A stretch of 64,000 bases of DNA from Helicobacter pylori NCTC 11637 = CCUG 17874 = ATCC 43504 = JCM 12093 (lineage in GTDB: Bacteria > Campylobacterota > Campylobacteria > Campylobacterales > Helicobacteraceae), in assembly GCF_900478295.1 (NCBI RefSeq), contig NZ_LS483488.1, positions 1,240,001 through 1,304,000 on the forward strand. The letters run 5' to 3'. The notes beneath the pieces are model-generated. The model made no database searches, was not told the DNA's origin, and saw only the letters and a list, made by a program, of their open reading frames with translations. This document shows, piece after piece, positions 28,307 to 36,098 of this stretch. Made by a program: the position numbers and the translations under genes. Each line of letters starts with the position of its first letter. Positions within the stretch are counted from its first letter, which is position 1.

Positions 28307-28328
28307 AGAAGAGCCATAAAGAAGAATT

Positions 28329-28997
28329 ATGTTAGATTATCGCCAAAAAATTGATGCTCTCATCACCAAAATAGAAAAGGCTCGCATCGCTTATTCAAGG
28401 CACCACATTGTCAAAATCGTGGCTGTTTCAAAAAACGCTTCCTTAGAAGCTATCCAACATTATTATAACTGCTCTCAAAGGGCTTTTGGAGAAAATAAAG
28501 TTCAAGATTTAAAAACTAAAATGCATTCTTTAGAGCATTTACCCCTTGAATGGCACATGATAGGCTCTTTACAAGAAAATAAAATCAATGCGCTTTTGAG
28601 TTTAAAACCCGCTCTTTTGCATTCTTTAGACTCTTTAAAACTCGCTTTGAAGATAGAAAAGCGTTGCGAAATATTGGGCGTCAATTTAAACGCTCTTTTA
28701 CAGGTTAATAGCGCGTATGAGGAAAGCAAAAGCGGGGTAATGCCTGAAGAAACGCTAGAAATTTATTCTCAAATCAGTGAAACTTGCAAGCGCCTCAAGC
28801 TTAAGGGGCTTATGTGTATAGGGGCTCATGCTGATGATGAAAAGGAAATTGAAAAATCCTTTATCACCACCAAAAAGCTTTTTGACCGATTAAAGAACGC
28901 GAGCGTTCTTTCAATGGGCATGAGTTGTGATTTTGAATTAGCGATTGCTTGCGGGGCGAATCTTTTAAGGATTGGCTCTTTTTTGTTCAAAGAGTAA
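28329..28997 (+). CDS. YggS/PLPBP-family pyridoxal phosphate homeostasis protein
   Basis: 222 aa. A single TIM-barrel domain of the alanine-racemase N-terminal type. IVKIVAVSKNASLEAI (about 24-39) contains the PLP-binding lysine, and FGENKVQDLKTK and WHMIGSLQENKINALL are family signatures. The C-terminal SMGMSCDFELAIACGANLLRIGS matches the phosphate-binding loop. These proteins bind PLP without known catalysis and influence amino-acid and vitamin B6 balance. HP0395. One nt separates its stop from the next gene. Confidence 0.95.
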   Translation: MLDYRQKIDALITKIEKARIAYSRHHIVKIVAVSKNASLEAIQHYYNCSQRAFGENKVQDLKTKMHSLEHLPLEWHMIGSLQENKINALLSLKPALLHSLDSLKLALKIEKRCEILGVNLNALLQVNSAYEESKSGVMPEETLEIYSQISETCKRLKLKGLMCIGAHADDEKEIEKSFITTKKLFDRLKNASVLSMGMSCDFELAIACGANLLRIGSFLFKE

Positions 28998-28998
28998 G

Positions 28999-29757
28999 AT
29001 GCTAGAATCTTATACGCTTAAAAGTGGGGCTGTTTTTATTTCTGATGCGCATTTTTTGCCCAAAAGCCCTCATTTAATCCATACGCTTAAAGAACTTTTA
29101 AGCGTCAAACCCCCACAAGTCTTTTTCATGGGCGATATTTTCCATGTTCTTGTGGGCTATTTACCCCTAGACAAAGAGCAGCAAAAAATCATTGATCTAA
29201 TCCATGCGTTAAGCGAAATTTCACAAGTCTTTTATTTTGAAGGCAACCATGATTTTTCCATGCGTTTTGTATTCAATTCCAAAGTAATGGTTTTTGAGCG
29301 CCAAAACCAGCCCGTATTATTCCAATACGATAACAAACGCTTTTTACTAGCCCATGGGGATTTATTCATCACTAAAGCGTATGAATTTTACATCACGCAA
29401 CTCACTTCCACTTGGGCTAGATTTTTTTTAACTTTTTTAAATTTATTAAGTTTTAAAACCTTATACCCTCTTTTTAAAAAACTCATTTATCAAAAACCCG
29501 TCCGCCTTTGGGAATTAGAGCCAAACAAATTGCAATCTTTTATTGAAAAGCGCCTAAAAGCCTATCAAAACTATATTGAAGATCTTAACATTGGTAGGAT
29601 TGATGGCATTATAGAGGGGCATTTTCATCTCAAAAGCGGTGCAAAAATCCCCTTGAATGCGCCTATTTATTGCCCACTGCCTTCCTTTTATTACGAACAA
29701 AGCCTTTTTAAGGTATCATCAAGCGTTTTAGAACCATCTCAAAATAAGGACGCCTAA
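28999..29757 (+). CDS. LpxH-like metallophosphoesterase
   Basis: 252 aa from the ATG at 28999, one base after the yggS stop; an upstream in-frame start would overlap yggS and is not needed. Calcineurin-like metal-binding motifs appear in order: FISDAHFLP (D-x-H), MGDIFHVL (GD), EGNHDFSM (GNHD), LAHGDLFITK (HGD) and GHFHLKSG (GHxH). This matches UDP-2,3-diacylglucosamine pyrophosphatases (LpxH), which make lipid X in lipid A synthesis at the inner membrane face. I have not shown that it fills that step, so I leave the symbol empty. HP0394. Followed by cheV3 after 3 nt. Confidence 0.82.
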   Translation: MLESYTLKSGAVFISDAHFLPKSPHLIHTLKELLSVKPPQVFFMGDIFHVLVGYLPLDKEQQKIIDLIHALSEISQVFYFEGNHDFSMRFVFNSKVMVFERQNQPVLFQYDNKRFLLAHGDLFITKAYEFYITQLTSTWARFFLTFLNLLSFKTLYPLFKKLIYQKPVRLWELEPNKLQSFIEKRLKAYQNYIEDLNIGRIDGIIEGHFHLKSGAKIPLNAPIYCPLPSFYYEQSLFKVSSSVLEPSQNKDA

Positions 29758-29760
29758 ATC

Positions 29761-30696
29761 ATGGCAGAAAAAACAGCTAACGATTTAAAATTGAGTGAGA
29801 TAGAACTCGTGGATTTTCGTATTTATGGCATGCAAGAGGGCGTCCCTTATGAGGGGATTTATGGCATCAATGTGGCTAAAGTCCAAGAAATCATCCCCAT
29901 GCCCACCCTTTTTGAATACCCCACGAATTTGGATTACATTATCGGCGTGTTTGATTTGCGCTCCATAATCATTCCGCTTATAGACTTGGCCAAATGGATA
30001 GGGATTGTCCCGGATAAAAGCAAGGAAAACGAAAAAATCGTCATTATCACGGAATTTAATAATGTCAAATTGGGTTTTTTAGTCCATTCGGCTAGGCGTA
30101 TCAGGCGCATTAGTTGGAAAGATGTGGAGCCTGCATCCTTTAGTGCCTCTAATAGCATCAATAAAGAAAGTATCACCGGTACGACACGCATTGAAAACGA
30201 CAAAACCCTACTCATTTTGGATTTAGAAAGCATTTTAGACGATTTAAAACTTAATGAAGACGCTAAAAACGCTAAAGATACCCCTAAAGAGCGTTTTGAA
30301 GGCGAAGTGTTGTTTTTAGACGATAGCAAGACCGCAAGAAAAACCTTAAAAAACCATTTGAGTAAATTGGGTTTTAGCATCACTGAAGCTGTGGATGGGG
30401 AAGACGGGTTGAACAAATTAGAAATGTTATTCAAAAAATACGGAGACGATCTGAGGAAACATTTGAAATTCATTATTTCAGATGTTGAAATGCCTAAAAT
30501 GGATGGCTATCATTTCTTATTCAAGCTCCAAAAAGACCCCAGGTTTGCTTATATTCCTGTGATTTTCAATTCTTCTATTTGCGATAATTATAGCGCTGAA
30601 AGGGCTAAAGAAATGGGGGCTGTAGCGTATTTAGTCAAGTTTGACGCAGAGAAATTCACCGAAGAAATTTCTAAGATTTTAGACAAGAATGCGTAA
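29761..30696 (+). CDS. cheV3: chemotaxis coupling protein CheV (CheV3)
   Basis: 311 aa. An N-terminal CheW-like domain (about 25-165: YGINVAKVQEIIPMPTLFEY, then IGVFDLRSIIIPLIDLAKW) joins receptors to CheA. The C-terminal receiver domain (about 180-305) has the acidic pocket LFLDDSKTARK, the phosphoacceptor Asp in FIISDVEMPKMDGYHF, and the conserved Lys near AYLVKFDAEK. H. pylori has three CheV proteins; gene order with cheA and cheW makes this HP0393 (CheV3). Acts at polar receptor arrays. cheA follows after 57 nt with its own possible -10 (TAAAAT at 30715). Confidence 0.95.
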   Translation: MAEKTANDLKLSEIELVDFRIYGMQEGVPYEGIYGINVAKVQEIIPMPTLFEYPTNLDYIIGVFDLRSIIIPLIDLAKWIGIVPDKSKENEKIVIITEFNNVKLGFLVHSARRIRRISWKDVEPASFSASNSINKESITGTTRIENDKTLLILDLESILDDLKLNEDAKNAKDTPKERFEGEVLFLDDSKTARKTLKNHLSKLGFSITEAVDGEDGLNKLEMLFKKYGDDLRKHLKFIISDVEMPKMDGYHFLFKLQKDPRFAYIPVIFNSSICDNYSAERAKEMGAVAYLVKFDAEKFTEEISKILDKNA

Positions 30697-30753
30697 TTCT
30701 TTTTATAAAATTGTAAAATACTCTTATCTCAAACGCTAAAAAAGGGTTTTAAA

Positions 30754-33168
30754 ATGGATGATTTGCAAGAAATAATGGAAGACTTCTTGATTGAAGCCTT
30801 TGAAATGAACGAGCAGCTGGATCAGGATTTGGTGGAATTGGAGCATAACCCTGAAGATTTGGACTTGCTCAATCGCATTTTTAGAGTCGCTCACACCATT
30901 AAAGGTTCTAGCTCGTTTTTGAATCTTAATATCCTTACGCACCTCACGCACAACATGGAAGATGTCTTGAATCGCGCCAGAAAGGGCGAAATCAAAATCA
31001 CGCCTGATATTATGGATGTCGTGTTGCGTTCTATTGATTTGATGAAAACCTTACTCGTAACGATTAGAGATACCGGCTCTGATACTAATAACGGCAAGGA
31101 AAACGAGATTGAAGAAGCGGTCAAACAGCTTCAAGCCATTACGAGTCAAAATTTAGAGGGCGCTAAAGAAGGGACTACAGAAGCCCCCCAAAAAGAAAAT
31201 AAAGAAGAAAATAAAGAAGAAAATAAAGAAGAAAATAAAGAAAACAAGGCAAAAGCCCCTACTGCAGAAAATTCCGCAAGCGATAACCCACTAGCCGATG
31301 AGCCGGATTTGGATTACGCTAACATGAGCGCTGAAGAAGTGGAAGCGGAGATTGAGCGGCTGCTGAACAAACGCCAAGAAGCCGATAAAGAGCGAAGAGC
31401 CCAAAAAAAACAAGAAGCCAAACAAGAAGTTACTCCAACAAAAGAAACCCCTAAAACAGAAACCCCCAAAGCCCCTAAAACCGAAACTAAAGCTAAAGCC
31501 GATACTGAAGAAAATAAAGCCCCCTCTATTGGCGTGGAGCAAACCGTTAGGGTGGATGTGCGCCGCTTGGATCACTTGATGAATTTAATCGGTGAGCTTG
31601 TGTTAGGAAAAAATCGCTTGATTAGAATCTATAGCGATGTGGAAGAGCGCTATGATGGGGAAAAGTTTTTAGAGGAATTAAACCAGGTAGTCTCTTCTAT
31701 TTCAGCGGTAACGACAGACTTGCAGCTTGCGGTGATGAAAACCAGGATGCAACCAGTGGGCAAAGTGTTCAATAAATTCCCTCGCATGGTAAGGGATTTG
31801 AGCCGGGAATTAGGCAAAAGCATTGAATTAATCATTGAGGGCGAAGAAACCGAATTAGACAAATCCATTGTAGAAGAGATTGGCGATCCGCTCATCCACA
31901 TTATCCGCAACTCATGCGATCATGGGATTGAGCCTTTAGAAGAAAGGAGAAGGCTTAACAAGCCTGAAACCGGTAAGGTGCAATTGAGCGCGTATAATGA
32001 GGGTAACCACATTGTGATTAAAATCTCTGATGATGGCAAAGGGTTAGACCCTGTGATGCTTAAAGAAAAAGCGATTGAAAAAGGGGTGATTAGCGAAAGA
32101 GACGCTGAAGGCATGAGCGATAGGGAAGCGTTTAACCTCATTTTCAAGCCAGGCTTTTCTACCGCAAAAGTCGTTTCCAATGTTTCAGGTAGGGGTGTTG
32201 GCATGGATGTGGTGAAAACCAATATTGAAAAGCTCAATGGGATCATTGAAATTGATTCAGAAGTGGGGGTAGGCACGACTCAAAAGCTTAAAATCCCTCT
32301 CACTCTGGCTATCATTCAAGCTTTACTCGTGGGCGTTCAAGAAGAATATTACGCTATCCCGCTTTCTTCAGTTTTAGAAACCGTGCGCATCAGCCAAGAT
32401 GAAATCTACACCGTTGATGGCAAGAGCGTGTTGCGCTTGAGGGATGAGGTGCTTTCTTTGGTGCGCCTTTCTGATATTTTTAAAGTGGATGCTATTTTGG
32501 AATCCAACTCAGATGTGTATGTGGTCATCATTGGCTTGGCTGATCAAAAAATTGGCGTGATCGTGGATTATTTAATCGGTCAAGAAGAAGTGGTCATCAA
32601 ATCTTTAGGTTACTATCTTAAAAACACTAGAGGCATTGCTGGCGCTACGGTGAGAGGCGATGGGAAAATCACTCTCATTGTAGATGTGGGGGCGATGATG
32701 GATATGGCAAAAAGCATCAAGGTCAATATCACTACCTTGATGAACGAATCCGAAAACACCAAGAGCAAAAATTCCCCTAGCGATTATATTGTCTTAGCGA
32801 TTGATGACAGCAGCACGGACAGAGCGATTATCCGCAAGTGTTTAAAACCATTAGGCATCACGCTTTTAGAGGCCACTAACGGGTTAGAGGGCTTAGAAAT
32901 GCTTAAAAATGGCGATAAGATTCCGGACGCTATTTTAGTGGATATTGAAATGCCTAAAATGGACGGCTACACTTTCGCTTCTGAAGTGCGCAAATACAAT
33001 AAATTCAAAAACCTGCCTTTGATTGCAGTAACTAGTCGGGTAACTAAAACCGATAGGATGCGCGGCGTTGAATCCGGCATGACTGAATACATCACCAAAC
33101 CTTATAGCGGCGAGTATTTAACCACCGTAGTGAAGCGCAGTATTAAATTAGAAGGAGACCAATCGTGA
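30754..33168 (+). CDS. cheA: chemotaxis histidine kinase CheA with C-terminal receiver (CheA-Y2)
   Basis: 804 aa. Domains: P1 Hpt (residues 1-105) with phospho-His47 in FRVAHTIKGSSSF; an Ala/Glu/Lys-rich linker (about 140-255) with KEEN repeats; P3 dimerisation (TVRVDVRRLDHLMNLIGELV); P4 kinase with IRNSCDHGIEP, ISDDGKGLDP, GFSTAK and GRGVGMDVV boxes; P5 CheW-like domain (about 530-660); and a C-terminal receiver (about 680-800) with Asp in ILVDIEMPKMDGY. I see no separate P2 CheY-binding domain; the linker takes its place. The receiver fusion is typical of Helicobacter and may act as a phosphate sink. It overlaps cheW by 4 nt (GTGA). Confidence 0.97.
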   Translation: MDDLQEIMEDFLIEAFEMNEQLDQDLVELEHNPEDLDLLNRIFRVAHTIKGSSSFLNLNILTHLTHNMEDVLNRARKGEIKITPDIMDVVLRSIDLMKTLLVTIRDTGSDTNNGKENEIEEAVKQLQAITSQNLEGAKEGTTEAPQKENKEENKEENKEENKENKAKAPTAENSASDNPLADEPDLDYANMSAEEVEAEIERLLNKRQEADKERRAQKKQEAKQEVTPTKETPKTETPKAPKTETKAKADTEENKAPSIGVEQTVRVDVRRLDHLMNLIGELVLGKNRLIRIYSDVEERYDGEKFLEELNQVVSSISAVTTDLQLAVMKTRMQPVGKVFNKFPRMVRDLSRELGKSIELIIEGEETELDKSIVEEIGDPLIHIIRNSCDHGIEPLEERRRLNKPETGKVQLSAYNEGNHIVIKISDDGKGLDPVMLKEKAIEKGVISERDAEGMSDREAFNLIFKPGFSTAKVVSNVSGRGVGMDVVKTNIEKLNGIIEIDSEVGVGTTQKLKIPLTLAIIQALLVGVQEEYYAIPLSSVLETVRISQDEIYTVDGKSVLRLRDEVLSLVRLSDIFKVDAILESNSDVYVVIIGLADQKIGVIVDYLIGQEEVVIKSLGYYLKNTRGIAGATVRGDGKITLIVDVGAMMDMAKSIKVNITTLMNESENTKSKNSPSDYIVLAIDDSSTDRAIIRKCLKPLGITLLEATNGLEGLEMLKNGDKIPDAILVDIEMPKMDGYTFASEVRKYNKFKNLPLIAVTSRVTKTDRMRGVESGMTEYITKPYSGEYLTTVVKRSIKLEGDQS
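31195..31242 (+). repeat. four 12-bp tandem repeats in the cheA linker
   Basis: GAAAATAAAGAA repeats four times without error, encoding a run of Glu-Asn-Lys-Glu units. The 12-bp unit keeps the reading frame, so copy-number change would alter linker length only. Confidence 0.9.
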
Positions 33169-33662
33169 GCAACCAATTAAAAGATTTATTTGAAAGACAG
33201 AAAGAAGCTAATGCAGGTTCTAAACAAGAAGACAATGAAGAAATTTTGCAATTCATCGGCTTTATTATTGGCGATGAAGAATACGCCATTCCCATTTTGA
33301 ATATTTTAGAGATCGTCAAACCCATTGGTTACACGCGAGTCCCTGAAACCCCAAACTATGTGCTTGGCGTGTTCAATTTAAGGGGTAATGTCTTCCCATT
33401 GATTAGCCTGCGTTTAAAGTTTGGCTTGAAGGCTGAAAAACAAAACAAAGACACTCGTTATTTGGTGGTGCGCCATAACGATCAAATCGCTGGGTTTTTC
33501 ATTGATCGCTTAACTGAAGCCATTCGCATCAAGCAAACGGATATTGATCCGGTTCCAGAAACTTTGAGCGATAACAATAATTTAACTTATGGTATTGGGA
33601 AACAAAACGACAGACTTGTAACCATTTTAAGAGTGGAAGAAATCTTAAAGAAAGACTTCTAA
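33165..33662 (+). CDS. cheW: chemotaxis adaptor CheW
   Basis: 165 aa from a GTG start overlapping the cheA stop (GTGA), with GAAGGAG 9 nt upstream. A single CheW domain with IIGDEEYAIPILNILEIVKP, VLGVFNLRGNVFPLISLRL and ITLRVEEIL-like segments. Bridges chemoreceptors and CheA. Last gene of the plus-strand chemotaxis cluster cheV3-cheA-cheW. Confidence 0.97.
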   Translation: MSNQLKDLFERQKEANAGSKQEDNEEILQFIGFIIGDEEYAIPILNILEIVKPIGYTRVPETPNYVLGVFNLRGNVFPLISLRLKFGLKAEKQNKDTRYLVVRHNDQIAGFFIDRLTEAIRIKQTDIDPVPETLSDNNNLTYGIGKQNDRLVTILRVEEILKKDF

Positions 33663-33716
33663 AAATTTTAGTTTATCCATAAGCCCCTATAGGCTTTGAG
33701 AAAGACTTATCCCGTT

Positions 33717-33739
33717 AAAAAGCTTGATTTTAATCAAGC
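33717..33739 (-). terminator. intrinsic terminator on the minus strand
   Basis: GCTTGAT and ATCAAGC form a perfect 7-bp stem around a 4-nt loop. On the minus strand five T residues follow directly (33721 down to 33717); on the plus strand no T run follows. It would end transcripts from tpx or from the candidate promoter at 33892-33897. Confidence 0.6.
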
Positions 33740-33886
33740 GATAATGTTTGATTGAAAATAGAGTCTTTTTAATATTTTCTTTTAAAAACAGCGTGAAACT
33801 TTTTTAAACGGATTAAAAAGAACTTCTTATTTTTTAGTCTTTGTTGCCAACACTTTTTAATAAATAGAGCTTTTGCATTGAGATTC
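33720..33886 (-). ncRNA. candidate small RNA between cheW and tpx
   Basis: A TATAAT box (minus, 33897-33892) lies just past the tpx stop codon, and an intrinsic terminator lies at 33739-33717, which bounds a possible transcript of about 165 nt. The interval has no ORF with a ribosome site and is rich in A/T with several short runs. It could instead be the 3' UTR of tpx. H. pylori expresses many sRNAs; I cannot say whether this is one already named. Confidence 0.35.
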
Positions 33887-33891
33887 GCTAG

Positions 33892-33897
33892 ATTATA
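33892..33897 (-). promoter_or_regulatory. -10 box for a possible sRNA downstream of tpx
   Basis: TATAAT on the minus strand, within GGGGGCTATAATCTAGCG, starting 23 nt after the tpx stop codon. A perfect consensus box this close to a gene end and pointing away from it has no coding gene to serve. Confidence 0.45.
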
Positions 33898-33919
33898 GCC
33901 CCCTCCTTTTAAGAACTTC

Positions 33920-34420
33920 CTATTCCAACACTTTTAAAAGCGCTTCATAATCAGGCTCTTCTAAAATGTTTTGAACGATCTCTTTATAGATAACCACTCC
34001 CTTATCATCAAGAACAAACACCGATCGAGCGAGTAAGCCTTGAAAAGAGCCTTTGCCCAACAGCACACCGTAATTTTCCCCAAAAGCCTTATACCTAAAA
34101 TCGCTTAAAATTCTTAAGTCCTTAATGCCTTCAGCGCCGCAAATTTGCCCTTGAGAAAAAGGTAAGTCCATAGAAATAACGCTAAAACTCACAGAAGGCA
34201 GTTTGCCGGCTTGCTCATTGAAGTGCTTGGCTTGGAGCAAGCAAACCGATCCGGTTAAACTAGGAAGCGTGCTAACAACCTGAAAACGCACGCCTTGCTT
34301 CAACAAATTGACTTCTTGCAAATCGCCATTCACCAATTTCACATCAGGGGCTTTATCGCCCACTTTTAAGGGTTTCCCTTCTAACTGATATGTTTCTTCT
34401 TTAAAAGTAACTTTTTGCAT
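33920..34420 (-). CDS. tpx: thiol peroxidase (Tpx, atypical 2-Cys peroxiredoxin)
   Basis: 166 aa. Reduces peroxides using thioredoxin. Peroxidatic Cys60 lies in LPSLTGSVCLLQ (family TxxxC environment) and resolving Cys94 in FSQGQICGAEG; the 34-residue spacing is that of Tpx. Early annotation named it tagD or scavengase (HP0390). It is divergent from sodB with a 224-nt spacer, pairing two oxidative-stress genes. Ribosome site AAAGGATTTAACC before the ATG. Confidence 0.97.
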   Translation of the reverse strand: MQKVTFKEETYQLEGKPLKVGDKAPDVKLVNGDLQEVNLLKQGVRFQVVSTLPSLTGSVCLLQAKHFNEQAGKLPSVSFSVISMDLPFSQGQICGAEGIKDLRILSDFRYKAFGENYGVLLGKGSFQGLLARSVFVLDDKGVVIYKEIVQNILEEPDYEALLKVLE

Positions 34421-34611
34421 GGTTAAATCCTTTCTAATTGAATTGCTATATTGAGTTAGAATAGTAGCCCATTAAGATTAACTTTTAACAAATTTAAAAA
34501 GAATTTGTTTAAAAAGTCGTTTTCATTTTAAAAAACCCCTTAAAATCTACAAAATTTGCATAACGATTTAATTTTTAAGAAAAGATTTACCAAAAAGTAT
34601 TAAAAAATGAT

Positions 34612-34617
34612 TACAAT
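34612..34617 (+). promoter_or_regulatory. -10 box of sodB; AT-rich upstream region
   Basis: TACAAT 28 nt before the sodB ATG. The preceding 100 nt is extremely A/T-rich. H. pylori sodB is known to be repressed by iron-free Fur, so apo-Fur sites are expected here, but I cannot place them reliably by eye. Confidence 0.5.
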
Positions 34618-34644
34618 ACGGCTATCTGATCACAAGGAGAAAAC

Positions 34645-35286
34645 ATGTTTACATTACGAGAGTTGCCTTTTGCTAAAGACAGCATGGGAGATTTTTTAAG
34701 CCCTGTGGCGTTTGATTTCCACCATGGGAAACACCATCAAACTTATGTGAATAATTTGAATAACTTAATCAAAGGCACGGATTTTGAGAAAAGTTCTTTG
34801 TTTGATATTTTGACAAAATCTAGCGGAGGCGTGTTCAATAACGCCGCTCAAATTTACAACCACGATTTTTATTGGGATTGCCTAAGCCCCAAAGCGACTG
34901 CTTTAAGCGATGAGTTAAAAGGGGCTTTAGAAAAAGATTTCGGATCGTTGGAAAAATTTAAAGAAGACTTCATTAAGAGCGCGACCACTCTGTTTGGCTC
35001 TGGCTGGAATTGGGCAGCGTATAATTTAGACACTCAAAAAATTGAAATCATTCAAACGAGCAACGCTCAAACCCCAGTTACGGATAAAAAAGTGCCGCTT
35101 TTAGTGGTAGATGTGTGGGAGCATGCTTATTACATTGATCACAAAAACGCGCGCCCTGTGTATTTGGAAAAATTCTATGGGCATATCAATTGGCATTTCG
35201 TTTCTCAATGCTATGAATGGGCGAAAAAAGAAGGCTTAGGATCAGTGGATTACTACATCAATGAGTTGGTGCATAAAAAAGCTTAA
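34645..35286 (+). CDS. sodB: iron superoxide dismutase
   Basis: 213 aa Fe/Mn-type SOD. Metal ligands are His in FDFHHGKHHQTYVNNL (about 27), His in YNHDFYWDCLSP (about 74), and Asp/His in VVDVWEHAYYIDH. The sequence QIYNHDFYWDCL is the iron type, and H. pylori has only this SOD. The ribosome site AAGGAG lies 6 nt before the ATG. A strong hairpin terminator follows at 35304-35336. Confidence 0.98.
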   Translation: MFTLRELPFAKDSMGDFLSPVAFDFHHGKHHQTYVNNLNNLIKGTDFEKSSLFDILTKSSGGVFNNAAQIYNHDFYWDCLSPKATALSDELKGALEKDFGSLEKFKEDFIKSATTLFGSGWNWAAYNLDTQKIEIIQTSNAQTPVTDKKVPLLVVDVWEHAYYIDHKNARPVYLEKFYGHINWHFVSQCYEWAKKEGLGSVDYYINELVHKKA

Positions 35287-35303
35287 GCGTTATTTTGCGT
35301 AGA

Positions 35304-35336
35304 GTGGTTTAAAGGTTTTTAAACCACGCTTCTTTT
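35304..35336 (+). terminator. intrinsic terminator of sodB
   Basis: GTGGTTTAAA and TTTAAACCAC form a perfect 10-bp stem around a GGTT loop, followed by GCTTCTTTTTT. It starts 17 nt after the sodB stop and ends just before cmoA. Confidence 0.8.
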
Positions 35337-35340
35337 TTGA

Positions 35341-36072
35341 ATGAAAGACACCCTGTTTAATGAATCTCTAAACAAACGCTTTTGCTTTGATGAGAAAGTC
35401 GCCCATGTTTTTGACGACATGCTGGAACGCTCCATCCCCTATTATTATGAAATGTTGGATTTGGGGGCGTATTTCATCGCTCAAAATTTAAAAGAAAATG
35501 TCTATCCTAAGCCCTTGCCTAAGCCCTTGATTTATGATTTGGGCTGTTCTACCGGGAACTTTTTTATCGCGCTTAACCGGCAAATCCAACAAGATATTGA
35601 GCTTGTAGGGATTGACAATTCCATGCCCATGCTTAAAAAAGCGCAAGAAAAATTAAAAGATTTTAACAATGTCCGTTTTGAATGCATGGATTTTTTAGAG
35701 GTTGAGTTTAAAGAAGCGAGCGCGTTTTCATTGCTTTTTGTGTTGCAATTTGTCCGCCCCATGCAAAGAGAGGTGCTGCTTAAAAAGATTTATAACAGCC
35801 TTGCGTTGAATGGGGTTTTATTGGTGGGTGAAAAGATCATGAGCGAGGATCGGATATTGGACAAGCAAATGATAGAGCTATACTACCTTTATAAACAAAA
35901 TCAAGGCTACAGCCACAATGAAATCGCTTTCAAAAGGGAAGCGTTAGAAAATGTGCTTGTGCCCTATAGTTTAAAAGAAAATATCGTGCTTTTAGAAAGC
36001 GTGGGGTTTAAGCATGTGGAAGCGGTGTTTAAATGGGTGAATTTCACGCTGCTAGTTGCCAGAAAAACATGA
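35341..36072 (+). CDS. cmoA: carboxy-SAM synthase CmoA
   Basis: 243 aa, HP0388. SAM-dependent methyltransferase fold with [17 protein letters not shown] (about 64-80) as cofactor loop. N-terminal [30 protein letters not shown] matches CmoA (FDE.VA.VF..M..RS.P.Y). Converts SAM and prephenate to carboxy-SAM, the donor used by CmoB (995-1780 here) for wobble U34 of tRNA. Lies just after the sodB terminator, with a poor ribosome site, and converges with priA. Confidence 0.93.
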   Translation: MKDTLFNESLNKRFCFDEKVAHVFDDMLERSIPYYYEMLDLGAYFIAQNLKENVYPKPLPKPLIYDLGCSTGNFFIALNRQIQQDIELVGIDNSMPMLKKAQEKLKDFNNVRFECMDFLEVEFKEASAFSLLFVLQFVRPMQREVLLKKIYNSLALNGVLLVGEKIMSEDRILDKQMIELYYLYKQNQGYSHNEIAFKREALENVLVPYSLKENIVLLESVGFKHVEAVFKWVNFTLLVARKT

Positions 36073-36098
36073 GTTTTTTGAAATAATATATAAAGTTT

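Noticed and set aside
31291-31575. 94-codon minus-strand ORF rich in Phe and Gly opposite cheA
   Set aside because: It is the complement of the repetitive Lys/Glu/Pro-rich linker, a common artefact.
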